DNA from: an uncultured Oscillospiraceae bacterium | Lineage (GTDB): Bacteria; Bacillota; Clostridia; Oscillospirales; Oscillospiraceae | Direction: 5' to 3' | NCBI GenBank assembly: GCA_910579725.1 | Contig: CAJTUD010000030.1 | Location: 1 to 36,340, forward strand | DNA: 36,340 nucleotides | Shown: piece after piece, positions 32,537 through 36,340 of the stretch | How the letters are laid out: each line of letters opens with the position of its first letter | How positions within the stretch are numbered: the first letter of the stretch is position 1 | The notes under the pieces: generated by a model | What the model was told of the DNA's origin: nothing | The model's input: the letters and a program-made list of their open reading frames with translations, nothing else | Databases searched by the model: none | Translations under genes and position numbers: made by a program

Positions 32537-33394
32537 ATGTTGATCCCGCTGCAAGAGAAAGATTTCGACAAATACGTTGATTTTGCTTACGAATTGGCCC
32601 TGGACCCCGCCCGGACCTTCTATCCCGTCTTTTTCGACGGCATCAAGACGAAGGAGGATTTTATCGCCAGAGCTAGGAAGGCTTTTTCAAAGCCGGAGGA
32701 CGAGATCCTTCTTTATCAGGCCGATGGCGCGGTGGAGGGCTGGCTCCACTATTACCATCTGCCGGAGGATCACTATATCCAGCTTTATACCAGCTGCATC
32801 CGTCGGGATACCACGGGTGCGCTGGAGGAGCTTTCCGGCTATCTGGCGCAGCGGTATCCCGGCTGTGACTGGCTCATAGGCTTCCCGGCGGAAAACCGGG
32901 AAGCGGAAGCTTGGGCGAAGGGCGCGGGATTCCGGCAGTTTGACGACGCCCAGAACTACAGCTTCTTCTTCGACCGGTACGACCCGGTCCCGGACGATCC
33001 GTCCGTGGAGCGGATCACGGAGGAGAATTTTGAGAAATTCCAGCGGGTCCACCGGACTATTGAGGCGGATATGTTCTGGAACTGCCAGCGGATCCGGGAA
33101 AAGCTTTTGGAGTGGACCATCTTCGTGGCGGAGGAGGACGGCGTGGCCGGGGAGATCATGGCCACCAGCTTCAAGGACGGTTTGTACGAGATCTTTGCCC
33201 TGTGCTGCGAGGACGGGCAGCACCACGAGGACCTGTACCGGCGGCTGCTGACCCGGTTCCTCAACGAGGGAAAGCGGCAGGGCGCGAAGGATCTGATCTT
33301 CTTCGTGGGTACAGACGATGAGATGAACCGGATCATGCCAGAGCTTGGCTTCCAGCTGGTGGGCCGGTATCTGGGGTATCAGAAGAAAATTTAG
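32537..33394 (+). CDS. GNAT-type acetyltransferase, second of a tandem pair
   Basis: This is also exactly 285 residues, colinear with the gene before it. Long identical blocks include DFAYELALDPART and DPSVERITEENFEKFQRVHR. The two differ most in the middle of each half (around residues 82-95 and 205-225), which may change the acceptor. AAAGGAG precedes the ATG, 17 bases after the first copy ends. A tandem duplication with divergence is the simplest origin. Confidence 0.8.
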   Translation: MLIPLQEKDFDKYVDFAYELALDPARTFYPVFFDGIKTKEDFIARARKAFSKPEDEILLYQADGAVEGWLHYYHLPEDHYIQLYTSCIRRDTTGALEELSGYLAQRYPGCDWLIGFPAENREAEAWAKGAGFRQFDDAQNYSFFFDRYDPVPDDPSVERITEENFEKFQRVHRTIEADMFWNCQRIREKLLEWTIFVAEEDGVAGEIMATSFKDGLYEIFALCCEDGQHHEDLYRRLLTRFLNEGKRQGAKDLIFFVGTDDEMNRIMPELGFQLVGRYLGYQKKI

Positions 33395-33458
33395 CGGTCA
33401 TTCGGGGCAAACTACCTCCGGACCCGGAACGATATCCGGGCGGGAGGGAGAAATTGCC

Positions 33459-33614
33459 ATGAGTGAAAAAAAGCGGAAGAAATCCATCGATCCCATGGGC
33501 AAGGCCATGGAAATGACCATCTGGCAGTCCGCCAAGACAGACCCCCAGGGCAGCTATACCGGCACCCCTGCGGACCCTTACGAGGTCCCGGTCCAGGACG
33601 CGGACGACCTGTAG
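33459..33614 (+). CDS. Small protein with acidic tail, unknown function
   Basis: The 51-residue protein has a lysine-rich start (SEKKRKKSIDPMGKAMEMTIW) and an acidic end (DPYEVPVQDADDL). The start at 33459 has GGAGGGAG nine bases upstream. It has no membrane segment or cysteine motif and I recognise no family. It follows the acetyltransferases and is closed by a hairpin. Confidence 0.6.
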   Translation: MSEKKRKKSIDPMGKAMEMTIWQSAKTDPQGSYTGTPADPYEVPVQDADDL

Positions 33615-33621
33615 CGTTGAA

Positions 33622-33651
33622 GAAGCGGAGAGCGCGTGCGCTCTCCGCTTC
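33622..33651 (+). terminator. Hairpin after the acetyltransferase group
   Basis: A 14-bp perfect stem GAAGCGGAGAGCGC / GCGCTCTCCGCTTC with a two-base centre, without a clear T tract. Confidence 0.6.
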
Positions 33652-33845
33652 ACATTGTCAAAGAAGCTCTCCGCAGGAGTTTTGCGCCCCTGGGCGCGAA
33701 ATCAATTCGTGTATGCTGGATTGTTTCCGGCCACATCGAATGGCCGCGCATCATCATGGGAAAAGCACTTTGCATGAAGCGAGCGTCGAGTTGTACGCCC
33801 AAGACATACAGCCGGCATATTTGAGAAACAGCAATCCCTGTCAGG

Positions 33846-34055
33846 TCAGTCTTCCCCCTCGACATATTCGAGAATATCCCCGGGCTGACAGTTCAGAACC
33901 TTGCAGATAGCATCCAATGTACTGAATCGGACGGCCTTTACTTTTCCTGTTTTTAGATAAGAGAGATTCACGTTGGATATGCCAACCTGGGCCGCCAGAT
34001 CGTTCAGCCGCATTTTACGATCTGCCAATACCCGATCAAGCCGAATAATAATCAT
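33846..34055 (-). CDS. XRE-family HTH regulator (YozG-like)
   Basis: The 69-residue protein is a bare Cro/C1-type helix-turn-helix: RLDRVLADRKMRLNDLAAQVGISNVNLSYLKTGKVKAVRFSTLDAICKVLNCQPGDILEY. It is the usual partner of DUF2975 membrane proteins, whose stop it overlaps (ATGA at 34055). It likely binds the large inverted repeat upstream of the operon. Confidence 0.92.
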   Translation of the reverse strand: MIIIRLDRVLADRKMRLNDLAAQVGISNVNLSYLKTGKVKAVRFSTLDAICKVLNCQPGDILEYVEGED

Positions 34056-34675
34056 AACGTGTGATCCGCCTCGTCCTGCAAGCGTACCCCATATTGGATG
34101 ATGTATGCGGCTACGATAAAGGCAATGCTGGGAATGAAGGCGAGCATCGACCGTCCTGTGGCAATGGCCACCCTTCCGTTGGAGACAAGGTTGACGAGCC
34201 AGCAGATCAGCAGTTTGATAAATGGAACAAAAACAGCGCTCAAAAATTGGATCAATCCATAATAGAGCAGACAGGAGGCGTTTTGCTCCGTGAAAATCTG
34301 GCCCCTGTGTATATTGGAAAATACGCGGCTCAAAAACCAGAAGGCAATCATGATGGGAACTGTATTGACGGCATACATGAGAGAAAGTCCCATATGAACC
34401 GTCAGGTCAATCTGGTCCTGGCTGTTTGTCCATACGTGAATATCATCGTCCATGTAGACAGTCATACCCCGGGAGTGCGGGTTGTGATCCTCTTCTGCGT
34501 AAATTGCGTGAGGAAAGGTTCCTGTGTGTGTATGGAGAGAAAAGCTTTGACGGCCCATAAAGCTGAGGACTGTGCATAGAGCGAGAAGACCAATTACAAA
34601 ATAGCAGACAAATTTCATGAACCGGGCGGCAGGCTTTGCAAATCGCTCATTTGTGAGTTTCTCAATAAATTTCAC
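34052..34675 (-). CDS. DUF2975 membrane protein
   Basis: The 207-residue protein has four membrane helices: about 22-42, 100-125, 148-170 and 180-200. An outward-facing loop of some 60 residues follows the first helix. The layout and the XRE partner fit DUF2975, a widespread family of unknown function thought to act with its regulator. The GTG at 34675 is used because GAGGTGA lies just upstream; the GTG at 34684 overlaps the ribosome site. Confidence 0.85.
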   Translation of the reverse strand: MKFIEKLTNERFAKPAARFMKFVCYFVIGLLALCTVLSFMGRQSFSLHTHTGTFPHAIYAEEDHNPHSRGMTVYMDDDIHVWTNSQDQIDLTVHMGLSLMYAVNTVPIMIAFWFLSRVFSNIHRGQIFTEQNASCLLYYGLIQFLSAVFVPFIKLLICWLVNLVSNGRVAIATGRSMLAFIPSIAFIVAAYIIQYGVRLQDEADHTL

Positions 34676-34693
34676 AGCTATCACCTCGTATTG

Positions 34694-34755
34694 ATGATAG
34701 CATGGAAATTCATGTCTGTCAATAATAATTTAATAATAATCATTAAATTATTATT
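34694..34755 (-). promoter_or_regulatory. Promoter and AT-rich inverted-repeat operator of the DUF2975/XRE operon
   Basis: TTGACA (34717-34722) and TATCAT (34694-34699) are 17 bases apart on the minus strand. Directly upstream is a perfect 14-bp inverted repeat AATAATAATTTAAT / ATTAAATTATTATT (34721-34734 and 34742-34755) with a 7-base spacer, touching the -35. Confidence 0.8.
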
Positions 34756-34835
34756 GTTATACTGTGGAGTGATAGAGGTCCGGCCTCGGCAAAGATGAGA
34801 GAAAAGCGCTGCGCCGGTCTGGCGGGGCGGAACAG

Positions 34836-34865
34836 AAAGGAGCGCCGGTATTCCGGCGCTCCTTT
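34836..34865 (-). terminator. Terminator of the spore-surface-like gene
   Basis: The stem AAAGGAGCGCCGG / CCGGCGCTCCTTT with loop TATT lies six bases after the stop on the minus strand. Confidence 0.75.
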
Positions 34866-34870
34866 CCGTT

Positions 34871-35695
34871 TCAGAGCTCTGTGATGTTCATTACGGCCCG
34901 CTCCACGCACAAGGCACCTTTGGCATCCAGCGCCAGGGACAGCTCCGCCTCGCCGCCGCGGTCCGCGCGGGGGTACAGCACAGAGGCATATTGCAGCGTC
35001 TGAGGACGGTCAGTGAAGCACTCTGTAGTGAAGTACAGGGGCAGGGTCTCCGTAAACGTGCCGCAGGGGGTCTGCCGGAGGAGAACAGATCCGGTCTCCT
35101 CTGCCGGACGCGCTGCACGAACATTCAGTGTGTACTGGACCGCGTAAGCCTTCTGCGGATTCAGCAGAATCTGGCTGGGGGCCTGCTCGTTCCAGCGAAG
35201 ATCCTCGCCCCGCCGGACCAGCTGCCGCCAGGGCAGGCGGCAGTCCCGGCTCCACATCAGCCCCGTTCGCTGGGCGGCCAGCCGAAGGGCGCTTTTTTCG
35301 CAGAACGCAGGTTTGCAGGACGGTGGGGAGGGGTCCGGCCTGCAAACCGGACCATGCGGAGGCCTGCAATCCGGCTTGCAGGGCGGCGGACAGGGCGGAG
35401 CCGGAGGAGGACAGGCATCCAGCGCCCGCTCCAGCTTGTTTTTCAGCAGCATCTGATTCTGCGTTACCGCTTCCAGCAGCGCGGTGACGCTCCGGTTCAC
35501 CGCCAGTACCTCCTGAGGCCCGGCGCAGGGCTTTGCACCCGGCAGGGTTCCGAGAATATATTGCAGCTTCTCGCCCTCGGCATTGAGAATGTGGCTCAAA
35601 GCCAGCTCCTCCATGGCGATGGACGCGATGATCATCGTTAGAGCTTCCTCCCGCGTCAGATTCGCCCCGTCGGGCGGAAAGGAAGGCATAGACAT
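34871..35695 (-). CDS. Probable spore-surface/exosporium-type protein with Pro/Cys-rich linker
   Basis: The 274-residue protein starts at 35695 (GGAG eight bases upstream). Residues 1-92 form a helical domain with the conserved run MEELALSHILNAEGEKLQYI followed by LGTLPG, which I associate with clostridial and bacillar spore-coat or exosporium-like proteins. A linker rich in proline and cysteine (PPPAPPCPPPCKPDC...) covers about 95-130. The C-terminal 140 residues are beta-rich (YAVQYTLNVRA, LPLYFTTECF, LSLALDAKG). The frame is open upstream as far as 36187, but that part has no good start and overlaps the divergent paralogue. Family role is inference. Confidence 0.65.
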   Translation of the reverse strand: MSMPSFPPDGANLTREEALTMIIASIAMEELALSHILNAEGEKLQYILGTLPGAKPCAGPQEVLAVNRSVTALLEAVTQNQMLLKNKLERALDACPPPAPPCPPPCKPDCRPPHGPVCRPDPSPPSCKPAFCEKSALRLAAQRTGLMWSRDCRLPWRQLVRRGEDLRWNEQAPSQILLNPQKAYAVQYTLNVRAARPAEETGSVLLRQTPCGTFTETLPLYFTTECFTDRPQTLQYASVLYPRADRGGEAELSLALDAKGALCVERAVMNITEL

Positions 35696-36052
35696 ATTGA
35701 AAACTCCATTGTGCCGTCCCGGTAGAACCAGGACGAAAGTGTGCGGCTGGTTTTCCATGCCGCCGTTCCATCTTATGCGGATGAACCGGAGCGGTTCCGC
35801 AGGGAACCCGCCGCCCGGCAGCAGCATAAAATGCCGTGAACGCCTTGCCGGAGGCGGGTATGCTTCCGGCAGTGCTTCAGAATCTGTAGCCATGGTCGCG
35901 GACGAGAATTTTTCTGTCAGATGAGGAGTGTTTCCGCAGCAATCCTGCCGGATTGTAAAGAAAAGCGGCGCAGTATGACGGAGAAAGGATCGGACAGACG
36001 GCGTTCCAGGGCGGTAAATACAGATTCTCAGTCTGAAAGGAGATTTTCTTTT
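35696..36052. other. Intergenic region between divergent paralogues
   Basis: No supported gene. The minus-strand frame stays open through it with plausible-looking residues (RHFMLLPGGGFPAEPLRFIR), but no ribosome site fits an upstream start. No clear sigma-A promoter is seen on either strand; sporulation-sigma promoters would be expected if the flanking genes are spore proteins. Confidence 0.4.
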
Positions 36053-36340
36053 ATGTCTCTGCCCAGCTTTCCCACCGTTGACCCGCCGATTGAGCGGGAA
36101 GATGCGGTCAACCAGATTCTTTCTTCCATCGCCATGGAGGAACTTGGCCTGAGCCATATCCTCAATGCCGAGGGCGAGAAGCTGCAATATATCCTCGGAA
36201 CCCTGCCGGGGCTCAGCGGCCCCCCCGCCACGGTCAGCGACGTGCTGGCCGCTAATGAGAGCGTCCGCAGTATGCTGGAGACCGCCGTTCAGAACCAGCT
36301 CTTCCTGAAATCGAAGATGCAGGGCGCTCTGACGGCCTCT
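36053..36340 (+). CDS. Probable spore-surface-type protein, partial (runs off the right edge)
   Basis: The first 96 residues are visible: MSLPSFPTVDPPIEREDAVN, then SSIAMEELGLSHILNAEGE and KLQYILGTLPG, and VLAANESVRSMLETAVQNQL. It is a clear paralogue of the minus-strand gene at 34871-35695, facing away from it. AAAGGAG is ten bases before the ATG at 36053. The rest lies outside the window. Confidence 0.75.
   Translation, partial: MSLPSFPTVDPPIEREDAVNQILSSIAMEELGLSHILNAEGEKLQYILGTLPGLSGPPATVSDVLAANESVRSMLETAVQNQLFLKSKMQGALTAS

Noticed and set aside
35696..36187. N-terminal extension of the minus-strand spore-surface-like gene
   Set aside because: No ribosome site fits an upstream start, the region overlaps the divergent paralogue, and the paralogue begins at the same MSxPSFP motif as the start chosen at 35695.
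1..36340. CRISPR arrays, rRNA or tRNA genes
   Set aside because: No regularly spaced direct repeats, rRNA sequence or tRNA cloverleaf with CCA-end context was seen on reading. A tRNAscan/Infernal run would settle small RNAs.

Overview
The window looks like a chromosome segment of a GC-rich, gut-type clostridial Firmicute, most likely Oscillospiraceae (Flavonifractor/Oscillibacter/Intestinimonas-like). The reasons are strong AGGAGG ribosome sites, sigma-A promoters of the TTGACA-17-TATAAT type, GTP-dependent PEP carboxykinase, a FeoA-FeoA-FeoB-FeoB-associated operon, BlaI/BlaR1-type regulators, and clostridial mobilisation genes. The genus is an inference; no 16S or other marker is present.

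Positions 1-7200 are a decaying integrative/mobilisable element. From the left: a 5'-truncated serine recombinase (minus) is fused to the N-terminal part of a gene resembling cellular-type RNA-dependent RNA polymerases (minus). Next come a RecA-like plasmid-type ATPase broken by a stop codon just after its Walker A motif, a hairpin-rich candidate oriT, mobC, a MOB relaxase with a membrane-protein gene overlapping its 3' part in another frame, two small accessory genes (one HicB-like), and an intact large serine integrase ending in a strong terminator at about 7200. The chromosome-like region starts between there and 7532.

Positions 7500-16000 hold an ATP-grasp enzyme, a Dabb-domain/unknown gene pair, a PlsC-type acyltransferase with a zinc ribbon, a radical SAM protein, and an iron-uptake operon (feoA-feoA-feoB-Cys-rich membrane protein) behind a promoter with DtxR-type inverted repeats. 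Positions 15870-20500 hold two minus-strand regulatory operons: a YtrA-type GntR repressor with a DUF5808/PH-like membrane protein and its palindromic operator, and a BlaI/BlaR1 pair driving a secreted protein built of three 36-residue Cys/His repeats. The BlaR1-like protein carries a His-rich stretch, so the pair plus its target may be a metal-responsive envelope system.

Positions 20500-30430 hold an NTF2-like protein, an aldose-1-epimerase homologue, GTP-PEPCK, and the most unusual locus. That locus is a 1602-residue protein combining an HD phosphohydrolase domain, a long helical-repeat region, a NadD/PPAT-like nucleotidyltransferase, a GNAT-like segment and a phosphoribosyltransferase-like domain. 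It is translationally coupled to a divergent lactate/malate-dehydrogenase-like protein, and a separate HD-domain gene is transcribed divergently from it. It may act in nucleotide or NAD metabolism, but its function is unknown.

Positions 30430-36340 hold an RNHCP zinc protein with a candidate leader-peptide/hairpin control region, an NfeD-like gene, twin tandem GNAT acetyltransferases, a small acidic-tailed protein, an XRE/DUF2975 pair with a large palindromic operator, and two divergent members of a probable spore-surface family; the last is cut by the window end.
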